A stretch of DNA of 56,427 bases from Prevotellaceae bacterium UBA1710 (GTDB lineage: Bacteria; Bacteroidota; Bacteroidia; Bacteroidales; Bacteroidaceae). The stretch covers positions 47,373 to 103,799 of the forward strand of contig DCJC01000042.1 in assembly GCA_002317355.1 (NCBI GenBank), written 5' to 3'. Below the pieces are notes generated by a model. The model was given only the letters and a program-made list of their open reading frames with translations, was not told the origin of the DNA and did no database searches. This document shows, piece by piece, positions 7,778 through 16,714 of this stretch (its first letter is position 1; each line of letters starts with the position of its first letter). Both the position numbers and the translations under genes were made by a program.

Positions 7778-8824
7778 ATGAAGAAATACCTGGTCATTTT
7801 CGTTCTTCTAACCATATCATTACTCTCCTTTGCCCAGAAGGAAGAGATGAAGCTCGTTACTCTTCGCGCATCAAATATGGAAGTGAAGATAATGAACTAT
7901 GGAGCTCGTATTCATCAACTTAAATTCCGTGATACCGACCTTGTTCTCGGCTTTGACAGTCTTGAAGAATACACAAGAAACAGGCAGAACTTCGGATCTG
8001 TGGTTGGAAGATATATCGGCAGAATACTTGGAGGATACCTTAATATTGACGGCCATGAATTCATGCTTCAGATTCGTCATAACGGCGACTGCTCTCATGG
8101 TGGCTCTCCTAACTTCGGCGAACGTTATTGGAAGATTCTCTCACACAACGACACTACCGCTACTCTAAGATATATCTCCCCTGATGGAGAAAACGGTTTT
8201 CCGGGTGAACTCACACTCGATGTAACCTATACGCTTACTCAGAAGCAAGATCTTCGTATTGACTATAAGGCAACAACAACCAAGCCTACCGTACTGAATA
8301 TCGCCAATCACAGTTTCTTCAATATGACTGGTGATCATGCTTCTGACGTTCTTGGGGAAGAACTTTGGTTGGCAGCCGATAGTTTCGCTATTTACGATAT
8401 GGAGAAACGTGTGACTGGCAAGCTTGCTTCTGTTCATGGTACTCCATTCGACTTCCGCACACCTCATTTGATTGGTGAGAGAATCGAAGATCCAAACCGA
8501 CAGCTGTATGTCACAAAGGGTTATGACCACTGCTACAAACTTAACACTAATGGTGACCTCTCAAAACCTGCAGCTCGTCTGGTGGATAATCATACAAACA
8601 TCACTCTCGAGGTCTATACCACCGAGCCTGCACTCCAGATCTACACCGCTAATGGACATAAAGGCAACATGATTGGCAAGGGCGGAAAGCCTCATAACCG
8701 CAGAAATGCTATCTGCTTCGAGACTATGCATTTCCCTAACTCTCCTAACAATCCTCAATGGCCTTCAACTCTCCTACGCCCGGGAGAGACATTCAGAAGC
8801 ACCACGATATTTCATTTTAAATAA
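7778..8824 (+). CDS. galM: Aldose 1-epimerase with signal peptide
   Basis: Interconverts alpha and beta anomers of galactose and related sugars. The 348-residue protein begins with a clear signal peptide (MKKYLVIF to LLSFAQ, about 20 residues), so it should work in the periplasm, unlike cytoplasmic GalM. Family motifs are GRYIGRI, NIANHSFFNM (catalytic histidine), GYDHCYKL and the C-terminal CFETMHFPNSPN with the catalytic glutamate. No sugar-utilisation genes flank it, so its physiological sugar is open. It is followed by a 38-bp perfect inverted repeat shared with the convergent methylase gene. Confidence 0.92.
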   Translation: MKKYLVIFVLLTISLLSFAQKEEMKLVTLRASNMEVKIMNYGARIHQLKFRDTDLVLGFDSLEEYTRNRQNFGSVVGRYIGRILGGYLNIDGHEFMLQIRHNGDCSHGGSPNFGERYWKILSHNDTTATLRYISPDGENGFPGELTLDVTYTLTQKQDLRIDYKATTTKPTVLNIANHSFFNMTGDHASDVLGEELWLAADSFAIYDMEKRVTGKLASVHGTPFDFRTPHLIGERIEDPNRQLYVTKGYDHCYKLNTNGDLSKPAARLVDNHTNITLEVYTTEPALQIYTANGHKGNMIGKGGKPHNRRNAICFETMHFPNSPNNPQWPSTLLRPGETFRSTTIFHFK

Positions 8825-8860
8825 AGCCCCTTTCCCGCCCCTGCGGGCACCCTTTGGTTT

Positions 8861-8972
8861 AGTGAAGAGTGAAAAGTGTAGAGTGAAGAATTTAAGTTTG
8901 TCCTATCCGTTAATGACTTATTGCAGTCATAAGTAACTTAAATTCTTCACTCTACACTTTTCACTCTTCACT
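8861..8972. repeat. 38-bp perfect inverted repeat, convergent terminator
   Basis: Arms 8861-8898 and 8935-8972 are perfect 38-bp complements built of GAAGAGTGAAAA-like words. The loop contains a smaller inverted repeat (ACTTAT with ATAAGT). The element ends three bases from the stop codon of the minus-strand methylase gene and probably terminates both genes. A decayed relative lies at 40973-41103. Confidence 0.85.
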
Positions 8973-8974
8973 TA

Positions 8975-9556
8975 TCAGAAATTTGCTTCTGCAAATTTCC
9001 ATATTATAATCCCCGCCGTCGTTGAAACATTAAGCGAGTGCTTAGTACCGAACTGAGGTATCTCAAGGCAGCCATCACATTCGTCTATAACCTCCTGATG
9101 CACACCCTTCACCTCATTACCGAGGACAACGGCAGTTGGCTGGTTATCTGGTGTGAAGTTCTGAAGCATTATCGAACCATGACACTGTTCAACGGCAAGT
9201 ACCCTATAGCCTTTCTCCTTCAGTTCCCTAACAGAATCAAGAGCATTGGCGAAGTACTTCCACTCAACACTATCCTCTGCACCAAGAGCTGTCTTGTGAA
9301 TCTCCTGCTGAGCCTTTAACGTGCCATCAGGCGTAGCAGTAATGCCACAAAGGTGTATCGACTCCACACGGAAGGCATCCGCGGTTCTGAAGACGCTACC
9401 CACGTTATACAGCGAGCGCACATCATCCAGCACAACCACCAATGGCATCTTATCCGCTTCGTGGAATTCCTCCACCGACATACGGTTCATCTCAAGGATG
9501 GAAAGCTTGACTATGCCTTCCTCCTGGGAAGAATGTTTTATTGTATTGTCGCTCAT
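8975..9556 (-). CDS. TrmH/SpoU-family RNA 2'-O-methyltransferase
   Basis: SPOUT-fold methylase that puts a methyl group on a ribose 2'-OH of tRNA or rRNA, using S-adenosylmethionine. The three SpoU motifs are NVGSVFRTAD (motif 1), VVLGNEVKG (motif 2) and CLEIPQFGTKHSLNVSTTAG (motif 3). At 193 residues it is the short form without an extra RNA-binding domain. It lies 27 bp downstream of sufS on the same strand and may be cotranscribed. The exact target nucleotide cannot be assigned. Confidence 0.9.
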   Translation of the reverse strand: MSDNTIKHSSQEEGIVKLSILEMNRMSVEEFHEADKMPLVVVLDDVRSLYNVGSVFRTADAFRVESIHLCGITATPDGTLKAQQEIHKTALGAEDSVEWKYFANALDSVRELKEKGYRVLAVEQCHGSIMLQNFTPDNQPTAVVLGNEVKGVHQEVIDECDGCLEIPQFGTKHSLNVSTTAGIIIWKFAEANF

Positions 9557-9583
9557 AAAGCATTATCGTTTATCTGGGTGGGC

Positions 9584-10804
9584 TTAGAACATCTTCCTCA
9601 CTCTATCAATACCAGCAACAAGAACGTCAATCTCCTCCTTTGTGTTATAGAGAGCAAAGGAAGCACGCACCGTGCCCTGTATTCCTAATCTGTGCATCAA
9701 AGGCTCCGCACAATGGTGACCTGTTCTCACGGCAATGCCGAGACGGTCAAGGAGAGTGCCCATATCGAGATGATGGATGTCGCCAACAAGGAAACTGATC
9801 ACCGCATCCTTATCTGGTGCTGTACCAAAGATTCGCATGCCCTCGATTGCCTGCATCTTCTCCATGGCATACTTGGTGAGCTCCTGCTCGTGAGCCGTGA
9901 TATTGGCGATACCGAGGTCAAGCATATAGTCGATGGCACGGGCAAGTCCGTGGGTAGCAACATAATCTGGAGTACCTGCTTCAAACTTAAACGGAAGTTC
10001 TGCGTAGGTGGTCTTCTCGAAAGAGACAGTACCAATCATCTCACCTCCACCCTGGTAAGGAGGCATCTTCTCAAGCCATTTCTCCTTGCCATAGAGAACG
10101 CCGATACCAGTAGGGCCGTACATCTTATGTCCTGAGAAAGCGAAGAAGTCACAATCCATATCCTGCACATCAATAGCAATATGAGGAGCGCTCTGGGCAC
10201 CATCTACGAGCACAGGGATATCACGCTCATGAGCCTTTCTGATGATGTCCTTAACGGGATTCACGGTACCGAGGACGTTGCTCACATGAGCCACGCTGAC
10301 AAGCTTTGTCTTCTCAGAAAGCAGTGCCTCGAAAGCCACCATGTCGAGTACGCCTTCATCGCTCATAGGGATGACGCGAAGCACGATGCCCTTCTTCAAC
10401 GCCTGCAACTGCCAAGGCACGATATTGGAGTGATGCTCCATGGTAGAAACCACGACCTCATCACCTTCCTTCAGGAAACCGTCGCAGAAGGAACTTGCCA
10501 CAAGGTTCATTGACTCTGTGGTTCCACGTGTGAAGATAATCTCCGATGTCTTCTCTGCATTGATAAACTGACGCACCTTCTCTCGTGCTGCCTCATGGAG
10601 GTCGGTTGCCTGCTGTGAGAGGTAATGCACACCACGATGCACGTTAGCATTCACGTTGAGGTATTCCTCACGCATAGCATCGAGCACACAGAGTGGTTTC
10701 TGCGTTGTAGCACCATTATCAAGATACACAAGAGGCTTACCATACACCTCTCGTGAGAGAATAGGAAAATCTTCCCTTACCTTATTTATATCGTAGTTTG
10801 CCAT
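9584..10804 (-). CDS. sufS: Cysteine desulfurase, SufS type
   Basis: PLP enzyme that takes sulfur from cysteine as a persulfide for iron-sulfur cluster assembly. The 406-residue protein shows SGHKMYGPTGIG with the PLP lysine (about residue 225), HHSNIVPWQ, and the active-site cysteine in HHCAEPLMHR (about residue 363), which defines the SufS/group II type. The start ATG at 10804 gives MANYDINKVREDFPIL, matching family N-termini. No sufBCD or sufE lies beside it, so the rest of the system must be elsewhere. Its own promoter is at 10852-10882. Confidence 0.94.
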   Translation of the reverse strand: MANYDINKVREDFPILSREVYGKPLVYLDNGATTQKPLCVLDAMREEYLNVNANVHRGVHYLSQQATDLHEAAREKVRQFINAEKTSEIIFTRGTTESMNLVASSFCDGFLKEGDEVVVSTMEHHSNIVPWQLQALKKGIVLRVIPMSDEGVLDMVAFEALLSEKTKLVSVAHVSNVLGTVNPVKDIIRKAHERDIPVLVDGAQSAPHIAIDVQDMDCDFFAFSGHKMYGPTGIGVLYGKEKWLEKMPPYQGGGEMIGTVSFEKTTYAELPFKFEAGTPDYVATHGLARAIDYMLDLGIANITAHEQELTKYAMEKMQAIEGMRIFGTAPDKDAVISFLVGDIHHLDMGTLLDRLGIAVRTGHHCAEPLMHRLGIQGTVRASFALYNTKEEIDVLVAGIDRVRKMF

Positions 10805-10851
10805 TTTCTTTCCTTCAAAGGCGTTGCGCCCTATACATCAAATTTAGAGTG

Positions 10852-10882
10852 CAAAGTTACTCAATAATCCTGAAACCGCCAA
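10852..10882 (-). promoter_or_regulatory. Promoter of sufS
   Basis: On the minus strand TTG (complement of 10880-10882), a 20-bp spacer and TAACTTTG (complement of 10852-10859). This is a complete Bacteroidota promoter about 48 bp before the start codon. Confidence 0.65.
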
Positions 10883-10925
10883 ATATTTCACGTGGTTCTA
10901 CTATTTTCAACCACTTTATTAAGCA

Positions 10926-10963
10926 GCGAAAAGGGTACACGCAAACGGTGTACCCTTTTTATT
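10926..10963. terminator. Terminator after pnp
   Basis: Perfect 12-bp stem (10929-10940 with 10948-10959, AAAAGGGTACAC) flanked by A- and T-runs, 32 bp after the pnp stop codon and upstream of the sufS promoter. Confidence 0.75.
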
Positions 10964-10994
10964 GTCTGAAAAATCAGTTCAGAAGAACCGATGA

Positions 10995-13295
10995 TTACAT
11001 TTCGTGATCGAGTGAGTCGTTGAAGTCCTTTGGCTCTGACTCGCTGTTCTCGTTGCGACGCTCACCACGCTCTGGACGAGGACGACGCTCACCACGCTCT
11101 GGACGTGGACCACGACGCTCACCGCGCTCTGGACGTGGACGACGCTCACGCTCAACATAACCCTCTGGCTTCTCAACAAGTACACGATGAGAGAGCTTGT
11201 ACTTACCAGTCTTAGGGTCGATCTCGAGGAGCTTGACAGAAATCTTGTCACCCTCCTTGATACCAGCCTCTTCAACTGTCTCAAGACGCTTCCAGTCGAT
11301 CTCAGAGATGTGGAGCAAACCATCCTTACCTGGGAGAATCTCAACGAAGCAACCGTAAGGCATGATAGAACGAACTGTTCCCTCGTAAACCTCACCAACC
11401 TCAGGGATTGCAACAATACCCTTAATCTTAGCGAGAGCTGCATCGATAGAATCCTTGTTTGGAGCAGAAACCTGTACCTTGCCTACACCGTCGACCTCGT
11501 CGATAGTGATTGTAGCACCTGTCTCTTCCTGCATCTGCTGGATGATCTTACCACCAGGGCCGATAACAGCACCGATGAACTCCTTAGGAATCTCGATCTG
11601 AACGATACGTGGAACCTGTGGCTTCATCTCCTCACGTGGCTCAGCGATTGTGTCGGTGATGCATCCGAGGATGTGCTCACGACCAGCCTTAGCCTGTGCG
11701 AGTGCCTTCTCAAGAATCTCGTATGAAAGACCGTCACACTTGATATCCATCTGAGTAGCTGTAAGACCGTCCTTTGTACCAGTAGTCTTGAAGTCCATAT
11801 CACCAAGGTGATCCTCATCACCGAGGATATCAGAAAGAACTGCGTACTTATCCTCACCTGGGTTCTTGATAAGACCCATTGCGATACCAGAAACTGGCTT
11901 CTTCATAGGAACACCTGCGTCCATGAGGGCGAGTGTACCAGCACATACTGTAGCCATTGAAGAAGAACCGTTTGACTCAAGGATCTGAGAAACTACACGT
12001 ACTGTGTAAGGGAAATCCTCAGGAATCTGGCCCTTAAGACCACGCCATGCAAGGTGACCGTGACCAATCTCACGACGACCTACGCCGCGCTGAGCCTTAG
12101 CCTCACCTGTACAGAATGGAGGGAAGTTATAGTGAAGGAGGAACTTCATGTAGTACTTCTCGAGCGCACCGTCAACCATCTTCTCGTCGAGCTTTGTACC
12201 GAGAGTACAAGTTGTGAGAGACTGTGTCTCACCACGTGTGAAGATAGAAGAACCGTGAGGCATTGGAAGTGGAGAAACCTCGCACCAGATAGGGCGGATC
12301 TCATCAGTCTTACGACCATCGAGACGGATACCCTCATCGAGGATACAACGACGCATAGCGTCCTTCTCTACATCATGATAGTACTTGTCTGCGAGAGTAT
12401 TCTTCTCCTCGAGCTCGTCCTCTGTGAGGTCAGCGTGAGCAGCAGCATACTTCTCCTTGAACTCTGTGATGATAGCCTCGAAAGCCTCTGCGCGAGCGTG
12501 CTTCTCGAGAGCCTGCTTAACTACGTCGTAAGCCTTCTGGTAGCACTCAGCCTTGATCTGCTCCTTGAGCTCGTCGTCGTTAACCTCGTGGCAGTACTCA
12601 CGCTTAACGTCAGTACCAAGTTCCTTCATCAATTCATTCTGGAGCTCACACATTGGTTTGATAGCAGCATGAGCGGCCTTGAGAGCGTTGAGGAGGTCAA
12701 CCTCCTGAACTTCCTTCATCTCACCCTCAACCATCATGATGTTCTCAGCTGTAGCACCTACCATGAGGTCCATATCAGCTTCCTTCATCTGCTCGAAGGT
12801 TGGGTTGATAACATACTCGCCATTGATACGAGCAACACGTACCTCAGAGATTGGGCACTCGAATGGGATATCTGAACATGCCAATGCACAAGAAGCAGCG
12901 AATCCTGCAAGTGCATCAGGCTGATCTACGCCGTCGGCAGAGAAAAGGATCACGTTAACATAGACTTCTGCGTGGAAGTCGCTTGGGAACAGTGGACGGA
13001 GCGCACGGTCAACAAGACGACATGTAAGGATTTCCTCATCACTTGCCTTACCCTCACGCTTTGTGAAGCCACCAGGGAAACGACCTGCAGCAGCATACTG
13101 CTCACGATACTCTACCTGCAGTGGCATGAAATCTGTTCCAGGAACTGCATCTTTAGCTGCACAAACAGTAGCAAGGAGAACTGTGTTACCCATCTTGAGG
13201 GTACATGAGCCGTCTGCCTGCTTTGCGAGCTTACCGGTCTCAATGGTGATCTGACGACCATCAGGAAGAGAGACTGTTTTTGAAATTACGTTCAT
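10995..13295 (-). CDS. pnp: Polynucleotide phosphorylase
   Basis: Phosphorolytic 3'-to-5' exoribonuclease of the RNA decay machinery. The 766-residue protein has the two RNase PH-like domains (the second with GIRLDGRKTDEIRPI and TRGETQSL), then a KH domain around IGPGGKIIQ (about 570-580) and an S1 domain from GEVYEGTVRSI (about 640-700). The tail, about 55 residues, is low-complexity and basic with repeats of RPERGERR, probably for RNA binding, and is encoded by near-repeated DNA at 11040-11150. The start fits MNVISKTVSLPDGR. The mRNA leader holds a hairpin at 13335-13353, which may allow the RNase-dependent autocontrol known for pnp; that is inference. Confidence 0.96.
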   Translation of the reverse strand: MNVISKTVSLPDGRQITIETGKLAKQADGSCTLKMGNTVLLATVCAAKDAVPGTDFMPLQVEYREQYAAAGRFPGGFTKREGKASDEEILTCRLVDRALRPLFPSDFHAEVYVNVILFSADGVDQPDALAGFAASCALACSDIPFECPISEVRVARINGEYVINPTFEQMKEADMDLMVGATAENIMMVEGEMKEVQEVDLLNALKAAHAAIKPMCELQNELMKELGTDVKREYCHEVNDDELKEQIKAECYQKAYDVVKQALEKHARAEAFEAIITEFKEKYAAAHADLTEDELEEKNTLADKYYHDVEKDAMRRCILDEGIRLDGRKTDEIRPIWCEVSPLPMPHGSSIFTRGETQSLTTCTLGTKLDEKMVDGALEKYYMKFLLHYNFPPFCTGEAKAQRGVGRREIGHGHLAWRGLKGQIPEDFPYTVRVVSQILESNGSSSMATVCAGTLALMDAGVPMKKPVSGIAMGLIKNPGEDKYAVLSDILGDEDHLGDMDFKTTGTKDGLTATQMDIKCDGLSYEILEKALAQAKAGREHILGCITDTIAEPREEMKPQVPRIVQIEIPKEFIGAVIGPGGKIIQQMQEETGATITIDEVDGVGKVQVSAPNKDSIDAALAKIKGIVAIPEVGEVYEGTVRSIMPYGCFVEILPGKDGLLHISEIDWKRLETVEEAGIKEGDKISVKLLEIDPKTGKYKLSHRVLVEKPEGYVERERRPRPERGERRGPRPERGERRPRPERGERRNENSESEPKDFNDSLDHEM

Positions 13296-13334
13296 CGTAA
13301 TAGAAAAATTTTTATTGTCTTATTATACATCAAA

Positions 13335-13353
13335 GCATGGACCTTTTCCATGC
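13335..13353 (-). promoter_or_regulatory. Hairpin in pnp leader
   Basis: GCATGGA and TCCATGC form a perfect 7-bp stem with a 5-base loop in the transcribed leader, between the -7 box at 13372-13379 and the start codon. Leader stems of pnp are autoregulatory in enterobacteria; here that role is only a suggestion. Confidence 0.45.
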
Positions 13354-13371
13354 CAAAAACTAAAATCCGTG

Positions 13372-13402
13372 CAAATTTAAATATAAATTGTTACATTACC
13401 AA
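13372..13402 (-). promoter_or_regulatory. Promoter of pnp
   Basis: On the minus strand TTG (complement of 13400-13402), a 20-bp spacer and TAAATTTG (complement of 13372-13379), about 75 bp before the start codon. Confidence 0.65.
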
Positions 13403-13522
13403 ATTTTCCAGCAATAATTTTGTGTTTTTCCCACAATTTACAAAAAAGCGTACAATTATTGCATTTTTCCCATTGATTTCCAATTCCCAAGAACTCAAGT
13501 TCATCTTCCGTTGATCTACCGT

Positions 13523-13585
13523 AGTAAACTCAGTGAACCTCCCATTTTTCTACCATACTTAGATAGGACCTTCACTGAGTTTACT
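13523..13585. repeat. TTCACTGAGTTTACT hairpin repeat, copy 1
   Basis: A 15-bp perfect inverted repeat (13523-13537 with 13571-13585) around a loop containing CCTCCCATTTTTCTA. The same stem and much of the loop recur at 46653-46712. It lies just past the stop codon of the minus-strand methyltransferase gene, consistent with a terminator-associated repeat. Confidence 0.7.
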
Positions 13586-13595
13586 ATGGAATATC

Positions 13596-14882
13596 CTACC
13601 GCCTTCTACAGACGTAAATCAAATGCTCTCCAGCATCATTCGTTGTTGCAAAGAGATAGACATCACCTCCATCCTTAACCTTTAATCTCTTACGCAATTG
13701 CTCGGGAGATAGCGGGAAATTACGGGTTGCGATATTTGCACTTTCTATGCCCGAGAGAGCTGATTTGAGTTCTTTCTTGTTCATGCTTGTCACACGTTCA
13801 ATAATAAATACGCGACCGGGGAAAGCCTCAACATCATCACCTCCAACAAAGAGATGGGAGTTTTTTCCTATCTGCCTCAAGCCGAATGTGTTCTCTATCT
13901 CAGTAAAGCATCCTGCCTTCATTATAGAGGCGTTCGGGACGAATAGGTGTTGGGTGATGGGTGTTGGGTAATAGGTGGTAGGTGATGGGTGTTGATGGTT
14001 TGGGTTATAGACAAACACCTCATCATCATTGACACAATACACCTCAAGAGGGGTTTCGTATCTCTCAGAAAGCACGAGCAGAAGTTCCTTGCATTCATTC
14101 TGAGTAGAGACAATATGCACTTGCTTAACAGCATTTCCCGAAGCAGAAGCACGATTGATGTCTTCTACTGTTTGGTGCCAATCGAGCATAGGCGACAGCT
14201 TCACCATCACAACGGCTACCGTCTGCAATAATTCCCCGATGAAATCGAGGATATTAGGGGTACAATCGCCTATTGCATAGGTTCTGTTGCCGTTGTTGTC
14301 ACGACGAGCAGGGTCGATGAAGATTACCGTTTCCTTATCTTTCAGGAAAGGCAATTCGAGAGGGCTTTCGAGTTCCTTGCAGAGAACATTAGCATGAGGC
14401 AAACCGAGCAGGGGAAAGTTATGCTTAGCTATCTCGCAGAGGTGCTCCTGCCGCTCAACGTAGGTGGCCTCAGCAAAGCCTTGCGCAAGATATGAGAAAT
14501 CTACACCGAAGCCGCCGGTGACATCGATGAAATGGGCGGAATTCGCGGAGATGCCAGGGCATGAATGCCCAGGAACGATGGCAAGAACGGTGGCGAGCAC
14601 TTGCTGCTTGTATTTCGCGGTTTGCTCAGAAGAGCATTGCTCCATCGAGATATGGGGAGGGAAGACGAGGAAATGCGTTTCATCAGCACCCTCGGAAAGA
14701 ACTTTATCAGCCATCCCGAACCATGAAGGAAGCTTGGTGCGAGCCATCTGCCTTCCGGCAATCTGGTCAAGGGCAAAGGTGAGGTCAAGATCCTCGGTTC
14801 TCTTTGCAGAGAGCGCGAGTTTCCTCACATCATCATTTGCATGTCTTGAGACAAATTCGAGAGTGGCTTCTGATATCTTCAT
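13596..14882 (-). CDS. SAM-dependent methyltransferase, THUMP-like (PG_1098 type)
   Basis: A 428-residue class I methyltransferase of a Bacteroidota family, probably acting on RNA. An N-terminal helical region (LPSWFGMADKVL) precedes the Rossmann core with the SAM loop FIDVTGGFGVDFSYLA (about residues 123-138) and the catalytic-type motif VIFIDPARRD (about 187-196). A THUMP-like C-terminal domain follows. Residues about 293-312 are a Pro/His/Thr-rich insert (NHQHPSPTTYYPTP) encoded by a dispersed heptamer-like DNA repeat at 13944-14010, probably a surface loop. The actual RNA target is unknown. A -7 box lies at 14922-14929. Confidence 0.82.
   Translation of the reverse strand: MKISEATLEFVSRHANDDVRKLALSAKRTEDLDLTFALDQIAGRQMARTKLPSWFGMADKVLSEGADETHFLVFPPHISMEQCSSEQTAKYKQQVLATVLAIVPGHSCPGISANSAHFIDVTGGFGVDFSYLAQGFAEATYVERQEHLCEIAKHNFPLLGLPHANVLCKELESPLELPFLKDKETVIFIDPARRDNNGNRTYAIGDCTPNILDFIGELLQTVAVVMVKLSPMLDWHQTVEDINRASASGNAVKQVHIVSTQNECKELLLVLSERYETPLEVYCVNDDEVFVYNPNHQHPSPTTYYPTPITQHLFVPNASIMKAGCFTEIENTFGLRQIGKNSHLFVGGDDVEAFPGRVFIIERVTSMNKKELKSALSGIESANIATRNFPLSPEQLRKRLKVKDGGDVYLFATTNDAGEHLIYVCRRR
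13944..14010 (-). repeat. GGTGTTGGGTGAT repeat inside methyltransferase gene
   Basis: Imperfect tandem array of 7- and 14-base units such as GGTGTTGGGTGATG (plus strand), in frame and without a stop. Related arrays lie at 33271-33330 and 40037-40110, in three unrelated genes in all. Confidence 0.7.
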
Positions 14883-14921
14883 TTCACTATTGTTTTCGAG
14901 TGACTAATTTCTTTTCCGCCA

Positions 14922-14929
14922 CAAATTTA
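14922..14929 (-). promoter_or_regulatory. -7 box of methyltransferase gene
   Basis: The minus strand reads TAAATTTG, about 40 bp before the ATG at 14882. Confidence 0.5.
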
Positions 14930-14970
14930 ATATAAATAGACGAAAAACGAGAATTATATGCTGATATTTT

Positions 14971-15000
14971 TTGCCCATTCAAGAAAAATGAGTAACTTTG
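14971..15000 (+). promoter_or_regulatory. Promoter of ruvB, start codon at the transcript start
   Basis: TTG at 14971-14973, a 19-bp spacer and TAACTTTG at 14993-15000. The ruvB ATG is at 15006, so transcription should begin within a base or two of the start codon, predicting a leaderless mRNA. Confidence 0.65.
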
Positions 15001-15005
15001 CCCTC

Positions 15006-16046
15006 ATGACAGAAGACTTCAACATACACGAAGAACGCGTATCTAATTCCGAGAAGGAGTTTGAGAAAGCATTACGCCCGCTGCAATTCGAGGATTTCAG
15101 CGGACAGAAGAGCGTGGTTGAGAATCTGCAGGTCTTTGTTGAAGCAGCAAAGTTCCGCGGAGAACCTCTTGACCATACCCTACTCCACGGCCCTCCAGGT
15201 CTTGGTAAGACAACTCTCAGCAACATCATAGCAAACGAGCTTGGCGTGGGCTTCAAGCTCACTTCAGGTCCTGTGCTCGATAAGCCTGGTGACCTTGCTG
15301 GCATTCTCACTTCACTCGAAACCAACGATGTACTGTTCATCGACGAGATACATCGCTTGTCGCCAGTCGTGGAGGAGTATCTCTACTCTGCAATGGAAGA
15401 CTATCGCATTGACATTATGATAGATAAGGGTCCGTCAGCCCGCTCTATACAGATAGACCTCAACCCTTTCACACTCATTGGTGCAACTACCCGCAGCGGA
15501 CTTCTCACAGCTCCTCTGCGTGCCCGTTTCGGCATCAACATGCACCTTGAGTATTATGATCCGGAGACTCTCTCACGCATCATAAAGCGCTCTGCCCGAC
15601 TGCTCGGAATGCCTATCAGCGACGAGGCAGCAGACGAGATATCACGCCGTTCACGAGGCACGCCACGTATCGCCAACGGACTCCTCCGTCGTGTTCGTGA
15701 CTTTGCCCAGGTAAAGGGTAACGGCAAGATAGACACAAAGATAGCACAGGTGGCACTCACAGCCCTCAACATCGATGAATACGGCCTTGACGACATCGAC
15801 AACAAGATTCTCACCACCATCATCGACAAGTTCCAGGGAGGTCCTGTGGGCATCGGCACTATCGCCACAGCCATCGGTGAAGATGCAGGTACCGTGGAGG
15901 ATGTCTATGAACCTTACCTCATCATGGAAGGTTTCCTCAAGAGAACATCAAGAGGACGTATGGCAACCGAACTTGCCTACACCCACCTCGGAAGGGATAT
16001 GTATCGCACAAACAGCAATATCATAAGTCCATCATTCTTCGATTAG
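15006..16046 (+). CDS. ruvB: Holliday junction branch-migration ATPase RuvB
   Basis: Hexameric AAA+ motor that drives branch migration of Holliday junctions with RuvA. The 346-residue protein has Walker A GPPGLGKTT, Walker B VLFIDEIHRL, sensor I GATTRSGLL and a C-terminal winged helix (EPYLIMEGFLKRT). The start is placed at 15006 (MTEDFNIHEERV), which matches RuvB N-termini; the frame extends upstream to 14958 but that overlaps the promoter. coaD follows after 4 bp, so the two are cotranscribed. ruvA and ruvC are not in the window. Confidence 0.97.
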   Translation: MTEDFNIHEERVSNSEKEFEKALRPLQFEDFSGQKSVVENLQVFVEAAKFRGEPLDHTLLHGPPGLGKTTLSNIIANELGVGFKLTSGPVLDKPGDLAGILTSLETNDVLFIDEIHRLSPVVEEYLYSAMEDYRIDIMIDKGPSARSIQIDLNPFTLIGATTRSGLLTAPLRARFGINMHLEYYDPETLSRIIKRSARLLGMPISDEAADEISRRSRGTPRIANGLLRRVRDFAQVKGNGKIDTKIAQVALTALNIDEYGLDDIDNKILTTIIDKFQGGPVGIGTIATAIGEDAGTVEDVYEPYLIMEGFLKRTSRGRMATELAYTHLGRDMYRTNSNIISPSFFD

Positions 16047-16050
16047 GCGT

Positions 16051-16530
16051 ATGAAGACAGCACTATTCACTGGCACGTTCAACCCATTCACTATCGGTCA
16101 TGCTGACATAGTAGAACGTGCCCTCAAGCTATTCGACAAGGTTGTAATCGGCATAGGCTATAATCCTGACAAGGGTTCAAAGGAAGGATTCCTGAGCCCA
16201 GAGATTGAAGCACGCGTAGAGACAATCAGGAAGGTGTATGAGAATGACCCACGAGTGATCGTAGAGGCATATTCCGACCTTACCGTAGATCTCGCAGCAC
16301 GACATAATGCCGTTGCAATCGTCAAGGGAGTGCGCTCTGTCAAGGACTATGAATACGAACGTGATCAGGCAGACTTCAACAAACTGCTCAGCGATGGTCT
16401 GGATACTATCCTCTTCTACTCTCGCCCGGAGTTGTCGGCACTTTCCTCAAGTGTTGTGAGAACGCTGGAGATGTTCGGAAAGGATGTGAGCAAGTTCGTT
16501 GCTTCGCCTTCAAATAAAAACAGCAAATAA
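16051..16530 (+). CDS. coaD: Phosphopantetheine adenylyltransferase
   Basis: Fourth step of coenzyme A synthesis: transfers AMP from ATP to 4'-phosphopantetheine. The 159-residue protein shows the nucleotidyltransferase signature GTFNPFTIGHADIV (TxGH, residues 8-21) and the C-terminal SALSSSVVRTL. Length is normal. It follows ruvB by 4 bp in one operon. The region after it (16531-16679) is a repeat-derived palindromic element before ybeY. Confidence 0.96.
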   Translation: MKTALFTGTFNPFTIGHADIVERALKLFDKVVIGIGYNPDKGSKEGFLSPEIEARVETIRKVYENDPRVIVEAYSDLTVDLAARHNAVAIVKGVRSVKDYEYERDQADFNKLLSDGLDTILFYSRPELSALSSSVVRTLEMFGKDVSKFVASPSNKNSK

Positions 16531-16679
16531 CGTAAGTTCGATGAATTAAGAGTTGCTTTCGCCATCTAAAAAAACAGAATAAAACAGATCAAAACCAAAT
16601 AAAACAATTGTTTTCTTTTGTTTTCCAAGGTTTTCTTTTGTTTTTTTAAAACGCGACAGCAACTGGTCGAACTCACTTT
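16531..16679. repeat. Palindromic element related to repeat R1
   Basis: Ends pair in two steps (AGTTCGA at 16535 with TCGAACT at 16667; AGTTGCT at 16551 with AGCAACT at 16657). Inside are GTTGCTTTCGCCAT and AAACCAAATAAAACAATTGT, both also found at the right end of the 169-bp repeat R1 (copies B and C). The 16.5-kb copy is thus a shortened relative with its own terminal inverted repeats, like a non-autonomous mobile element. Confidence 0.55.
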
Positions 16680-16714
16680 AAATAGTAAATCGTCAAATAG
16701 TAAATCCCACTAAG

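Noticed and set aside
12054..12875. A 273-codon plus-strand frame opposite pnp
   Set aside because: Its product is Thr/Leu/Ser-rich without motifs and mirrors the codon bias of pnp on the other strand, which is a certain gene.
14958..15005. Upstream extension of ruvB
   Set aside because: The extension covers the TTG and TAACTTTG promoter boxes and is not matched by RuvB N-termini.
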